Source of the DNA: Plazaster borealis
Taxonomy: Eukaryota; Echinodermata; Asteroidea; Forcipulatida; Labidiasteridae
Assembly: GCA_021014325.1 (NCBI GenBank)
Contig: JAJGQC010000046.1
Span: 47,713-111,712 of the forward strand
Direction of reading: 5' to 3'
Length of the DNA stretch: 64,000 nt
Position 1 is the first letter of the stretch. Every line of letters begins with the position of its first letter. The position numbers were made by a program, and so were the translations under genes. The notes under the pieces were generated by a model. It had not been told where the DNA came from and made no database searches. It saw nothing but the letters and a program-made list of their open reading frames with translations. Below, one piece after another: positions 44,701 through 56,350 of the stretch.

Positions 44701-46750
44701 AACTGTATCATCTGGTGTGCTGCGCTGACAAACCTCATAGGTGCCTGGAAGAGCAAAAATTGCTTGATCAAACCATCCATTTAACGGAGAATGGGGTAGC
44801 AGTGATGGTGGAAACTTCTCTGTTGTTTACTCAACGGCCGGTGCTGAGACCCCGAAGTGACTTGAATACATGCTGTAACAAAAACGGCTGATGGCCAGAG
44901 AATGGTCACGAATGATCGCTTCAGAATTCGCTCGTCCCCAGCGCCTTGCCTTAACCAAAGGCGCTGGGATGGGCAAACGTATCAAGCACGCTCATTGGTA
45001 GGCTATATCCCGAAAATGCTCAGTCCTATCATGCATCACGCTCACACTGCTATGCACTGCACGCATGACGTACTTCCTGAACAAGAATCTGTGCAAGCTG
45101 ATTAGCCCATCCCAGCGGTCCTGGATAGACCCTGAGCGGCCGCTGAACTACTGTAACGGGAATGCCATTTAAACTTGTTTATAAACTGTTTGTTTATCAT
45201 TTAAATGTAATTTTGATAAGTGTACACTTCTGAATCGTTCGCAATTGTTTATCAAAAAATTAGTCCCCAACCTCAAGGTTTTGAAAAACTAGAAACACTT
45301 CTGCTGTTGACGGCGTGCTTCAAAATGACAACACTTTGAGGTCATTGTTTGGGATGTTGCTTTTTTATACCTTTAGGCGGCAACACAGCGGCTATACAAA
45401 ACGGAGCTACCACAGATGACGTAACATGACTGATGACGTAACAGGGCTTTCAACGAATCTTTCTGAAAAGCATCGGAGAAGGGTATTCGAAATGATTGTT
45501 TTTTACACAATTAAAACCTGTTTAATTTCATATGAACTCAATTTCCTTATTTATTAAAAACATTTTAAATGAATTTTAGCAAAGATCACTTGTTATCGTT
45601 TTCGTTCAAGTGGTTCTTTAAGGCTGGCCCAGGTTAAAGGTTCAGAGTCACAACTTGCAAAGCCCGTCGTTATAAAGTTTTCTTGTACAGCTTTCTAACC
45701 ACACATTGTAATACATGTTTGTGAAACTGTAACATATTTGTTGAACTACCGTACTTCTTTTACAAGTATTTAAAATGTCGTCTTTAGAATTGTAAGTATT
45801 TAAAAAATATAATGTCGAAAATAAACGGTTACTCATACCGGTCAAATCCTTAATTTTACTTATACTTTAATGTGTATGTTTAAAAACTACACGCTATAGC
45901 CTTATGTGTGTTAAAATCACGATCCATCATAATCTTGAAATGATGCGATGTGTGTTTTTTTCCTCATACTTGTATTTAATTATTTATTTATTCATTTATT
46001 TATTTATGTGTTTATTTATGTTCACTGAAACACACAGATGAAGTAAAAACACTTTTATCGTGTTATTATTTAGCCCTTGTTTTACATAACTCACATAGTT
46101 TTTTTTATCTGGTTTATGTCAACTCGAATGCGGAACTATAGCGAATGACAGGATGTCCGAATTGTTTTAAGAGGAACTATTTCGTGTTTATAATCCAACG
46201 GAATGTATCCCTTCATTCCAGGATCATGAGACGTCCTTGGTGTTATTGGCAGCAATCCAACTCTACCATTAACTTAAAAACAATAATAATTATGATGTCT
46301 TGACTATAGCTGACAAAATGAATTCCTAAATTCCATATTTGGGGGCAAGGATAGTTTCTTTACAGACAATGGTTAAGACTTCAAGCGACTTTTATATTAA
46401 CACTTCATCAGCAGGCCCGTCATGGCAGGTCGGTTTCATGCCCAACTCGAGTTTCTCGTCATATTTATTGGAATATTTGAAGGTAAATTCTGACTAAAAT
46501 CAAAAAGTAAAATTTGTAATGCCCTACATTGTTTCTTGATTAGGATTAAATCAAAGTTACTTGCGGGTACAGTAATGTTGAGTAATCTCTCTTTTGTGAG
46601 CTGTGGTGGTTCCGAAAAGAATCAGAATTTAGAAACAGTTTTGAAGCTTGGGATAGTGTAACACTGCTCGTCTTCAAAATATGTATACATTGCCCACATG
46701 GTTGTCACCCACAAGTTACTTTATCTCTGCATACTTACACCATGCCAAGC
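41735..46750. other. Intergenic DNA, no supported gene
   Basis: AT-rich with scattered short frames and no domain. Noted: a short G/C-rich patch at 44900-45140 with an 11-bp hairpin (CCCAGCGCCTT ... AAGGCGCTGGG, 44937-44970); two TGACGTAA sites 17 bases apart (45417 and 45434), the CREB/ATF-type sequence; and an ATTT-rich run at 45975-46020. A fragment related to the 29489-29918 element lies near 46590-46630. Confidence 0.5.
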
Positions 46751-46751
46751 T

Positions 46752-47117
46752 TTAAAGGCACTGTACACGTTTGGTAATTACTCAAAATATATATTAGCAT
46801 AATATAGGTAACGAGCAACGGAGAGCTCTTGATAGTATAAAACATTGTGAGAAACGGACTTCCTCTGAAGTAAGTTTTTGAGAAAGAGGTAATTTCTCAC
46901 TAAAATAATAAAATACTTCTTGCAAGAAGCCTTTTGTTCCTATCTGAAAGCACACACATTTGTACAACAAGGGTGTTTTTCTTTCATCATTTTCTTGCAA
47001 CTTCGATGACCAATTGAGCCCAAATTTTCACAGGCTTGTTATTTTATGCATATGTTGGGATACACCAAGTGAGAATACTGGTCTTTGACAATTACCAAAC
47101 GTGTTCAGTGCCTTTAA
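46752..47117. mobile_element. TTAA-flanked MITE (family A), inverted orientation
   Basis: TTAAAGGCACTGTACACGTT at the left, and AACGTGTTCAGTGCCTTTAA at the right. The interior is the reverse complement of 11122-11496, for example ACAACAAGGGTGTTTTTC. Both TTAA ends are intact. Confidence 0.85.
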
Positions 47118-47907
47118 GTCATATTTGTCCATGGGAGTTTGAGCAGAACGTAGGTATCTCGTTGAAATGATTCCTCCTACTGAAAAAGCACTTTATATTG
47201 TATTTTATTCACATCATCTAGTTTCAATAAGACACGATATGACCAAATCCGATGGTCATGTTTTAGTGAAAACGTCGGTAAACAATATTATATTTAAAGG
47301 TTAGTTAACGATTTTGTGCAAATATTATCAAACTCAATGTGACAATCGAAATGGGCAGCGGTGTCCCTCTTAGCATTTCAGAAAGAACTGTTTCTCTAGA
47401 GGATTGATACAGTTATAAAGTTTAAAGTTTTCAAGTCAATTGTTGTTTGTTTGTTGGTTTGTTTGTTTGTTTGTTGGGGTGCTGGGGTGTTTGTATGCTT
47501 TTTTTGGGGGGGGGGTGTCTCTTTATTTTTCCTCGATAACTACTTATCTTGTACTTGGCGATTTTTTAGGTACTCTTACATTTAACATATTTCAACGACT
47601 TACAATCAATTGAAAACAATTCAAAAAATAGATAAAATTAAATCATTGTTATCCGTTGAGTCATGGTCTAACGAATGCACCTGTCATTTGGGGAAAATAT
47701 ACGAGAAACTGAAAGCCCGCCATTGTGGCTGTAAGCATAACAAGTATGTTGGAACATTTTGGAAATTAAAGATTCTAAAAACTAAAAAAATATCTTCAAA
47801 AAAAAATACCGTCTACTATGTCGGAACTACTAAGAAAAGCTAAAATAAATATTTTGACGAAAAAGAAGTTTTTCCGACTACTAGGCCTATGTCTGAAGAG
47901 CTAATAA

Positions 47908-48472
47908 AATCTTGACGGAAACAATAGCTGTTCCATCAAGCATCAAAAACTATCACAGAGGGTTTTGGTTGGTGAAACAAAAATGATATATAATATCATA
48001 CTGAAAATTACATGTAATAACTAATGTTCAGTTTGGTCGTAAACCCTAATAGAACTCATTGAACTTAGTGTTTGCGCCGAAAAAACAGGTCAAAACGGCG
48101 TAATGTTTGCAAATGGGAATAAACTGTCAATTGGCATTCTTGTATGGCTGGACAAACCCATTGTACTAACGTAGGGCACCAATGTCATTGCGTCCACACG
48201 TTCAACTTCTGATGCCAGCAGCAAACTCGGCCCAATCCCCCACACAGTACACAGCATTTAGCGTTTTAGCAATGGTGCCCCGATTTACCAATAATGTTAA
48301 TTTGTTTTCCAAATGATTTATGAAAGATGGGGAACTGAAATGGGATGTAAACTAATTAAGATATGCTGGTTACAAGATTGACTAAATAAGTATTCACCTC
48401 GCTGAAACGAGCTGAATTATTTAGATGTTACGTCCGACATTAGTCGGAACAGCTCTTGTTTTCGTCAAGATT
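47908..48472. mobile_element. 565-bp TIR element
   Basis: AATCTTGACGGAAACAATAG/CTGTTCC at the left is mirrored by the complement AATCTTGACGAAAACAAGAG/CTGTTCC at the right, with two mismatches in 27 bases. It is non-coding. Confidence 0.72.
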
Positions 48473-48773
48473 TGTATTTGCTATACGATACAAAAGGCCT
48501 TTTGTCCACCCTTGTAAGTCGCCTCCTTGTACCGTATAAGATCGACCAGCTCCAGGGAGGATTCAAAACTTACGAACCGAGTATGACAAAGCAAAGTAAT
48601 GTTAACTTGGTGGTCGTGGGTGCATAATGTGTGTAAGATGATTGTTAACTCGCACAGTCCCCCCCCCCCAGTTCACTTCAGCAGCGATCGACGCCCTGCC
48701 GAGTAATACGTGATAATTGTATACATGCGAGTTAAATCCACAATAAACAAATTGTTGTTGTATTTTGTTTCAG

Positions 48774-48989
48774 GTAGCCTTTTCAGACTTCATTAGTGTG
48801 ACAGTGTCGGATGCAGCCAAAACACATACCTACATCGCAAGCTATATCGTACTGGATAAAGAAACAAGACCCGGCAAGCGTGAACCTATATTCTCACGGG
48901 CAGTAGGATGGACCGATGCCAATGAGCTAATGTCTGCATCGTTGCCGGATAATGTCAAGAGGAATATGCAAAAAAAATGGGAGCAGTGA
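48774..48989 (+). CDS. Orphan coding-like exon, product unknown
   Basis: After a strong acceptor (TATTTTGTTTCAG) a phase-0 frame of 71 codons runs to TGA: it contains SDFISVTVSDAAKTHTYIAS, EPIFSRAVGWTDANELM and SLPDNVKRNMQKKWEQ. The amino-acid make-up looks truly coding, but I do not recognise the family. Just before the stop is a run of eight A. One base fewer there would keep the frame open for about 32 more codons, to a GTGAGA donor at 49062. It may be an exon of an unseen gene, a pseudogene or a homopolymer error. Confidence 0.4.
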   Translation, partial: VAFSDFISVTVSDAAKTHTYIASYIVLDKETRPGKREPIFSRAVGWTDANELMSASLPDNVKRNMQKKWEQ

Positions 48990-49259
48990 CGAAAGGAGTA
49001 TTGGATTTTTCAAATGGAAATTCGGTGCTGAAGAAGACACGATGGTCAGTTTGAACCACTCAGGTGAGAAACCTTTAATGAAAACAACTTTGTACAATAA
49101 GCTCGATCAATTATTGGATCACAATTTTAAAAGCCAGGTCCCGTGTCTGTCAACCAATTTGGGCCTTTATGATAGAAAATGTTGTCTTTTTTGTAACTTC
49201 AACCAACATGTATTGGCATTATGAAAGACCAAATAATTTTATGGGAAAATAAAATATTA

Positions 49260-50860
49260 TCAACCCCATATGTTTGACAAAAAGGGTGTGTTTTTACCAA
49301 AGCTTTCGACCGAGTTAATCATAGAATCGATATTGACCCTTAACTCTTGGAGTAAGAAAGTCTCTAGTGTCTGATATGTCATTTGTAGCTTTTAACGGAT
49401 AGGACATTGAGTAATAAACTCAATGGTTACCTCTATGCATCTCAGCATATTACGTTTGGTGTACCCACAAGCAACGCGTCTTGGGCCTGTCCTTTTTATA
49501 GTACTTCTCAATAATGCTTCTTCGGATTGTCCTAAGGTGGAAATATGTAGATGACCTTAAATTGGGACAGGTTATAAAGTATAGGCAGCATTCAACTTAC
49601 AACAAATTTTAAACAATCTTTCTGATTGGTGTAAACATAGTTGTGTTTTACCCAAACCAAGCAAGTGCCAAAACATGACTGTCTTTAATTTGTATACCTC
49701 GTATATCAAACTGCTATGGGTTACTCTACAGAACGATTTAAAATTAAATATCCATGTAGATGATATTGTTTCCAGAGCCTCAAGGAAGTTATACTCCTTA
49801 TCCTTGTTGAAAAGGGCAACGGTTGACCAAAATGAACTGTTAGCTATGTTTGATGGCTATAGTAGACCAGTACTTTAATATGCTTGTCAATTATGGCATG
49901 CGTCATTTACACAAAAACAATGTGAACAAATTGAGAAGGTCCAAAAAACGTGCATTCCGCATTATTTTTTATTTTTGATATACAGGTTTTGATAAATACA
50001 TTATCTGATTTCAATTTAACTTCTCTCCGAGAAAAAAGGACAAAACTTATTGCAGAGAGAGAGAAAATTCTCAACTCAACAAATTTCGTTATTTGATTCC
50101 CCCAGTTAAGCATACGTATTAGAGTTCTTAGATCCAACGCACAAGCTTCCTTAAAGGGTCTGTATACGTTTGGTAATGACTCTAAAAATAAATAGCAATA
50201 AAAACTTACATGGTAAGAAGTACAGCAGCTTTGGATAGTATAATGCATTTTGAGAAACTTTTCACTTCGAAGTACTGCGGAAAAAAATATATCACTTTTT
50301 ATCCCCCAAAATTAAAATCTGAGAAGCGTTACTGACAGTCACGTTTCTCAGATTGTGTATTCTAATTGCAGATTGTTCTTCCTGCGTGGACATAACCGCT
50401 CCGGATTTTCGGAAATATCTCAAAAACGCTACTACCTATTGAAATGAAATTTTCACCGGTTAGTTTTATGGTATATATCTACAACTATGGTTTGAAACAA
50501 ACACTGGGTTCCAATTACCAAACGTATACAATCCCTTTAACCATTCCCTTTTGTAATACGGACAGATACATCAATTCTACAATACCTGCTCTAACTCCCC
50601 CCTGAATGCCAATTTGGGACCTAGAAGTGGGTTGTAACAGTGAACGTCATTGTCACTCCCCATTTTAAATGTTCTACTTTTAACCTTTTTCAATTTACTG
50701 TGTATTGCTGGTTGCCACTCGGCTCTTGTGCTTCTTGTAATTTGTAATTTGTAACTTTTCAAATATTCTAAAGCATGTTTTTCTTTAATCCTTGTGCATT
50801 GAACCGATTTTGGCCTTTGGGCCACTGCTTCAAATATTTAATGTAATAATAAATGAACCA
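49260..50860 (+). mobile_element. Degraded LINE 3' half (RT to C-terminus), plus strand
   Basis: Broken frames spell RT remains: FTKAFDRVNH, ITFGVPTSN, then KYVDDLK-like wording (motif C with one Asp pair), and at 49675-49878 KLLWVTLQNDLKLNIHVDD, SRASRKLYSLSLLKRA. This C-terminal wording is of CR1/jockey-type LINEs. There are many stops. The C-terminal part resumes after a MITE at 50541 with IPFCNTDRYINSTIPALTP and a stop near 50602. An AT-rich 3' tail ends near 50860. Confidence 0.8.
50151..50540. mobile_element. TTAA-flanked MITE (family B) inside the LINE remnant
   Basis: TTAAAGGGTCTGTATACGTT at the left and AACGTATACAATCCCTTTAA at the right. Removing it with one TTAA joins the LINE frame (QASL to TIPFC) without a shift, which confirms the borders and the TTAA duplication. 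Confidence 0.88.
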
Positions 50861-51083
50861 GTTAATATTACATAATATTATTGAAAGAGGTCAAATATTT
50901 CGTAAACAGGGAGACGTGACCGTGGGTTATTAGGTCAGGGGAAATGGTCCAACGAGCCTGCGCCAGCCCATCCCAACTCCTCTGGTTCATGGGCGCTTGG
51001 ACTGAGCAAAGAAAGGACCAAACTTTGAAGGCAAAATATGTGTTCAGTGAAGTTTTAGTTTCCCATGCACATGACCTTCAGTT

Positions 51084-51329
51084 TATTATTGACTGCAACT
51101 GTTTTTGTCAAAATGGCGACCGTTAGAACACAAACGTCCAGATGAAATGTTCACATTCTTGACCTATCTAGGTATACACAATCCTTAGTGCAAAAAAGGA
51201 GAAGTGTATTATTGACTGCAACTGTTTTTGTCAAAATGGCGACCGTTAGAATACAAACGTCCAGATGAAATGTTCACATTCTTGACCTATCTAGGTATAC
51301 ACAATCCTTAGTGCAAAAAAGGAGAACTT
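51084..51329 (+). repeat. Two tandem copies of a 123-bp unit
   Basis: Copies begin TATTATTGACTGCAACTG at 51084 and 51207 and differ at very few bases (for example GTTAGAACAC against GTTAGAATAC). No gene is seen in or near them. Confidence 0.92.
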
Positions 51330-51704
51330 TTGATTTTGGAATGTTTGAAATTATTTGCAGAAATCAATAGGAAAATGTGCATTGGCAGAGCATGCTTGAA
51401 AGCTTCATTTTTGAAAAAAGTAAATGAACAAAATTGAACAAATTATAGATCTTGAAAATGTTAGCATATTTAACTATCTCTTCTATGGCATTCATACATC
51501 AGTCAAATATTGGTAAGGTTACTTTATTGGTTTATGACCTTTCTTTGTTTCACGCTTTGTGAGTGATCAACCGTAACGTGTAACCCTGTTTAGTCTGGGT
51601 TCATAAAAATAATAGCATAACAAATCTAGAAGATTTGTCGTACTTTACTATGTGTGCGATCCGATCCATGTACATACCGTCCAATCAGTTACCATTTTAA
51701 AATT

Positions 51705-52300
51705 GTATAAAGAAAAAGGAAAAACGAACCCTGTACCCTTTACCGTTCTTAAATCTGTGAATGAAAAAGGAAAAACAAACCTTTTACCCTTTACCGTTTT
51801 TTAATCTTCAAAAGGAGCACAAAAACGATCCCCTTTACCCTTTTCCGTTTTTAAATTTTCAAAAGGAAAACAGAAAAAACGATCCCCTTTACCCTTTTCC
51901 TTTTTTAAATTTTTAAAAGGAAAAAGTAAAAAAAGAACCATTTCCCCTTTACCGTTTTTGATTCTTAAAAAGGAAACCAGAAAAACACTGGCCTTTACCC
52001 TTTACCGTGTTTGATTCTTTAAAAGTAAAAAAAGAAAAAGAAACCCTTTACCTGTTACCGGTTTAAAATCTGTAAAAAGGAAAAAGAAAAACCGAACTCT
52101 CCACCATTTACCGTTTTAAAATGCAAAAAAAAAAAAAAAAAAAAAAAAACTCATATTGTTTTACTATTTTTAACTCCATTATAAAGAAGAGGAAAGTAAA
52201 CCTTTCTTACCTTTTTATTGTTTTTGACTCCTTATTAAAAAAAAAAAAAAAAAAAAACGAAACCTTCACCTCTCACCGTTTCTGAATTTTTATGAAGAAA
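51705..52300. repeat. ~65-bp purine/pyrimidine minisatellite
   Basis: About nine or ten degenerate units alternate an A/G-rich half (AAAAAGGAAAAACGAA) with a C/T-rich half (CCCTTTACCCTTTACCG). Two long A runs lie at 52126-52149 and 52239-52256. One more unit lies at about 52538-52566. Strand asymmetry with mirror-like halves could favour unusual DNA structure. Confidence 0.85.
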
Positions 52301-54376
52301 AAGGGAGAAGGTATCCACTACCGTATTCCTGTTTTGTGCGTAAGCCGAAAAGCCGATTTTTTTTTCTTTCTTTTGAGTAATCCCTTAAATATAGAAATGA
52401 AAGCAGCACACCTGTATTTGTTTCTCCTTATTCAACTGAGACAAGTAACAGAACATTGTATATATTTCTTTGCTTTTCTGCATAACAGAAACACGAACAA
52501 CTAAAACCTATCACCAAACTTTTTGCCAACAACAGGAAAAGGAAAAACGAAACCCTTTACCAGTTTAAGCCCAGCGATACCCGAGTGCAGCCGAGTTCAC
52601 GAACAAATTTCGGCTGTTTCCGGAAAAAAAAACTTTTCTGCCGATGCATGACGGGAACACGTGCGTTAAAAAGTTAGCTGACTGCTGCAGCTGTGTCACC
52701 ACCGTCGTTTTACTTTTGCGTAGGCCTTCATTTTGATTGTTTGTTTTGAGATGGAGACGTTTACACTCTTCAGAGGAAGTAAGCGACTATCCTTAAGAGA
52801 GGATGACATGACAACTTCAAAATCAGCCGTATTTTTCAGGTGCGTATCCATGATTGATATTGATTAAATATAGGCTAGTTTTACTTTTTAAAGTAATTTA
52901 CAGGCCTAACGAGTAACGTTAACTATGAAATGTAGCCCTGTGCTGTAATTTAGATCAAGCAGCAGTTGTTTTGAGTGTTTTTCATTCATTTCTTGACGAT
53001 ATTACCGATTTGAAAACGCCCGTTAGCGTAAAAAATTGTCAATGCCAATTGCCATCATATCGGGACTGTGACAACTTATTTGATTATTTAACCAATTTCA
53101 ACTACATTACGTCACAAAGACATTATTCAATTCTTTTTAAAGCCAGTATTGTTCGTAACAAATTCAGTTCTAGTTTGAAATTACCTTGCTACTCCTCACT
53201 TTATAAATTTAAGATTGCTGTCCCATGATATATCTATTTTCCAAAGTGTTACAAAGCAGAGTTCACAAATTAAGGTTTTAGATTTTTATTCAGTTATCCA
53301 TAGTGTGAAACTTTCCGGGTTAGGTCTGCATCTTTTTCTTTTTAGTCACCTTTTCCCTAAATAAGTAAACAATAAATAAAAGAAAAATAATCAGAAAAGA
53401 ACAAAGAACCTTTAAGGCCCCTCCATCCCCGGAACTGGGTATGCACCTGTTTCTTTGACCGTAAGATTGGGAAGTGTTTGGGCCAATAACCAGTTGGGGA
53501 AAAAAGAATTTTAATCCAAATTACAGTTAAACTTTTGTTAAACTTCATTACAAGTGCAAACTGCAAGACATCATTCTAACCTATTTGAATTATCAGGTCA
53601 CACAATAATCCATGTTTCTGTCAGATGACAGAAACACCGCGATCTTCCCAGAGGAGAGTGGCATCTATTCTATTCATTTGCTGACGGACAAGGCCCACTA
53701 CGAGGTTAATGGCGACACCTCTGGTCCAACTTCAGTGTGCCAACCTCAACAACCTCCATCAGCTCCAGCAATAAGTCTAACCCATTGCAGCTTCTCAATC
53801 GCTTCAAGAGGGGCTCCAGCTGGTGGCCAACCATCATGACCGAACACTCCCCCATTATTCAGAAGGGCACAGACTAAAACTTTTGCAAGGTAAACATTTT
53901 AATAATGTAAATAACAATAAAAACTACACGATTAAGACCAAAAACTATGCAATATTAAATCTATTTAGACAAAGACAAGAGACTTCAGTCAGTGTGGTCC
54001 TATCACTTTGCCAAATATATGTGAAAGTGAATAGCACCATCATAGAGCAAGTTTGCTTTATGGTAACTTGTAGGGGATGTCGTCTTTGGCCAATATCCCC
54101 TTTTTCTTTAAGGGTTGACATATTCTAAAAACTACATTCTGGGGAAGGGCTGTACAACAAGGCCCTAAAAAATGTGTTGTTTCTGGTAACATGCCATTTG
54201 AAATAGGTAGGTATGGTTTAATTTTTGGGGTAATTTGCTTTTCTCATTAGTTGCTTGAAGGTTGTGAAAAACCTTGTACTGGTTTGTTGTTTTTCCTGTT
54301 TGTTTTGCGTTTTTCATTCCTTTTAAAACAATTTGAAATTGTAAAAAAATAAAACAAAATACCCCCACAGTACAAA

Positions 54377-54913
54377 CCAGGGGTCGATTTCACAACGCAC
54401 TATGATTCATCTTAAGATGAGTTATCAGCATTACCATAGTGATTTGTATTGTGACATCACTCTTTGCTGAGCAACTGTAATAGATTTGCAGTTACGATCA
54501 ATCTTATAGGCACTGAACACTATTGGTAATTACTCAAAATAATTGTTAGCATAAAAACTTACTTGGTAACGATCAATGGAGAGCTGTTGATAATATAAAA
54601 CATTGTGAGAAACGGCTCCCTCTGAAGTAATGTCGTTTTTGAGCAAAAAGTAATTTCTCACTAAAATATTTGAATTCATTTCGAGACCTCATGCGTGAGG
54701 TCTCGAAATCAAGCATCTGAAAGCACACAACTTCGTGTGACAAGGGTGTGTTTTCTTCCATTATTATCTCGCAACTTCGATGACCGATTGAGTTAAAATT
54801 TTCACAGGTTTTTATTTTGTGCATTTGTTGAGATACACCAAGTGAAACGATTGGTCTTTGACAATTACCAAAGGTGTCCACTGTCTTTAACTCTTTGTGA
54901 AATCGAGCCCAGG
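54377..54913. mobile_element. TIR element with a nested MITE (inside intron 2 of the RING-like gene)
   Basis: CCAGGGGTCGATTTCACAA at the left and the complement of TTGTGAAATCGAGCCCAGG at the right form the ends. A TTAA-type family A MITE (54504-54890, TTATAGGCACTGAACACTAT ... GTGTCCACTGTCTTTAA) sits inside it. Confidence 0.72.
54504..54890. mobile_element. MITE (family A) nested in the TIR element
   Basis: The interior matches the other family A copies (CATTGTGAGAAACGGCTCCC, ACAAGGGTGTGTTTTC). An extra internal palindrome GAGACCTCATGCGTGAGGTC lies at 54683-54702. Confidence 0.78.
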
Positions 54914-55829
54914 TCACATCTTGTTTGACTTTTATAACAATATTTTTGTATCAAATGAAATGGCAGTCTTTTTCTCTTAACCAATTTAATACACTAATGC
55001 CAATTCAGACAGTGTACTTACGACTCAGTGACCAAGAGGCCAATGTAAGCAGCATTAGTGAAAAGTGCAGGAAAAACTTGATTCACAGCAGCCCATCATA
55101 ATAGTTGATAGTAAGGGCCATGAAATTCAAGATGGACCGTAGGCCCGAGGTTGGTGCCAATACTTCTTTACACAAATGCATAAAACAAATTACAATATAC
55201 AAAATCACAGTCCAGAAGTTGTAAATAAAAATAGTGTGATCCAAGTCCCTAAAAATAATAGTCAAATCAAATTATTTGTTTAAAGGGCAATTTTTGAAAA
55301 AAAGTTTTTATCAAATAGGGCCTACACATGCTTGTAAAAAAATGTAAAGTAAATTAATGTACTTAAAACTAAGATTTAATGATTTTCCAAAATGACTCAT
55401 CTTAAACCGGGCTTTTTAGGGCGCAGTTGTGTGAATACATAACAACAGGAACAGAGTTTCACAACAGATGTACAAAACCAAGATCCTAAATTTTGCCTGA
55501 GAAAACATTGGTCACCTCAAAATATGTACTGACAAGTCTAAACACTCAAATTAATGAGACAACACACAAATGTTCAGATGTTAGAGGAGTTGCTATTTGA
55601 AGAAAGAAGAAGAAAAAATGTATTTTTTTTTTTGCACAAACCAACTATGATGCTGCAGCTGCGACCTTGGATGACATCCCATATTTGATCATGAATATGC
55701 CAATTTGAATTTGCATGAAAACACAAAATTCTGAAAATAGGTGTCAACTGTCAAACACCCCAAATTCGGCAATAGAAAAGTAATTTTGTCAGAATGAATA
55801 CAGAGTCTTGTACATACATAGAAAATCTT

Positions 55830-56350
55830 ATTTCATAGGCCCTTTATTTAAAGAAGTGTTTCAGGAAATGTGCATTGTGTACATATTCTAATAAACAACA
55901 TTGATTGTATTTTGCTATCATATTTGATTTTACCACAGGACATGACTTCTGGAAAACCCCAACCAGGAAGATAATGTGCATGACAGCTTCTGAGTGGGGC
56001 CCTTGGCACAGGCAGAAAAAAACAAGCACAGGTTATAATTTTTGTTTTAAATAGATATAATAATATCATTGTGATTGCTTTCTCCCATCCAGTATGCATG
56101 CGCTTGGTGCCTTATGAGTGTGTGAACAAAAAAATCATTCACACATGACTGAAAGGGGCGGGACTCAAAACCACAACTTCTTGCTAGTTAGTCAACAATT
56201 AAAGTTGGCATGAAGTGTGTACATACAAAAATCCCAAATCCATCAAGTGTAGTCAGTGTTTATGAGAGACAACGGGGATTAAGTGAAATTTCAACCCCCC
56301 CCCCAAAGAAAAAAAAAAAAAAGATCTTAAAGGGCCTATGAAAAGACATA
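55830..56350. mobile_element. Possible TIR element (low confidence)
   Basis: TTTCATAGGCCCTTTA at 55831-55850 and its complement TAAAGGGCCTATGAAA at about 56328-56343 could be the ends of a 0.5-kb element. There is no internal copy elsewhere in the window to confirm this. Confidence 0.35.

Noticed and set aside
49005..49062. Integrin-alpha-like GFFK word after the orphan exon
   Set aside because: Only four residues match. There is no TM segment before it and it is out of frame with the exon.
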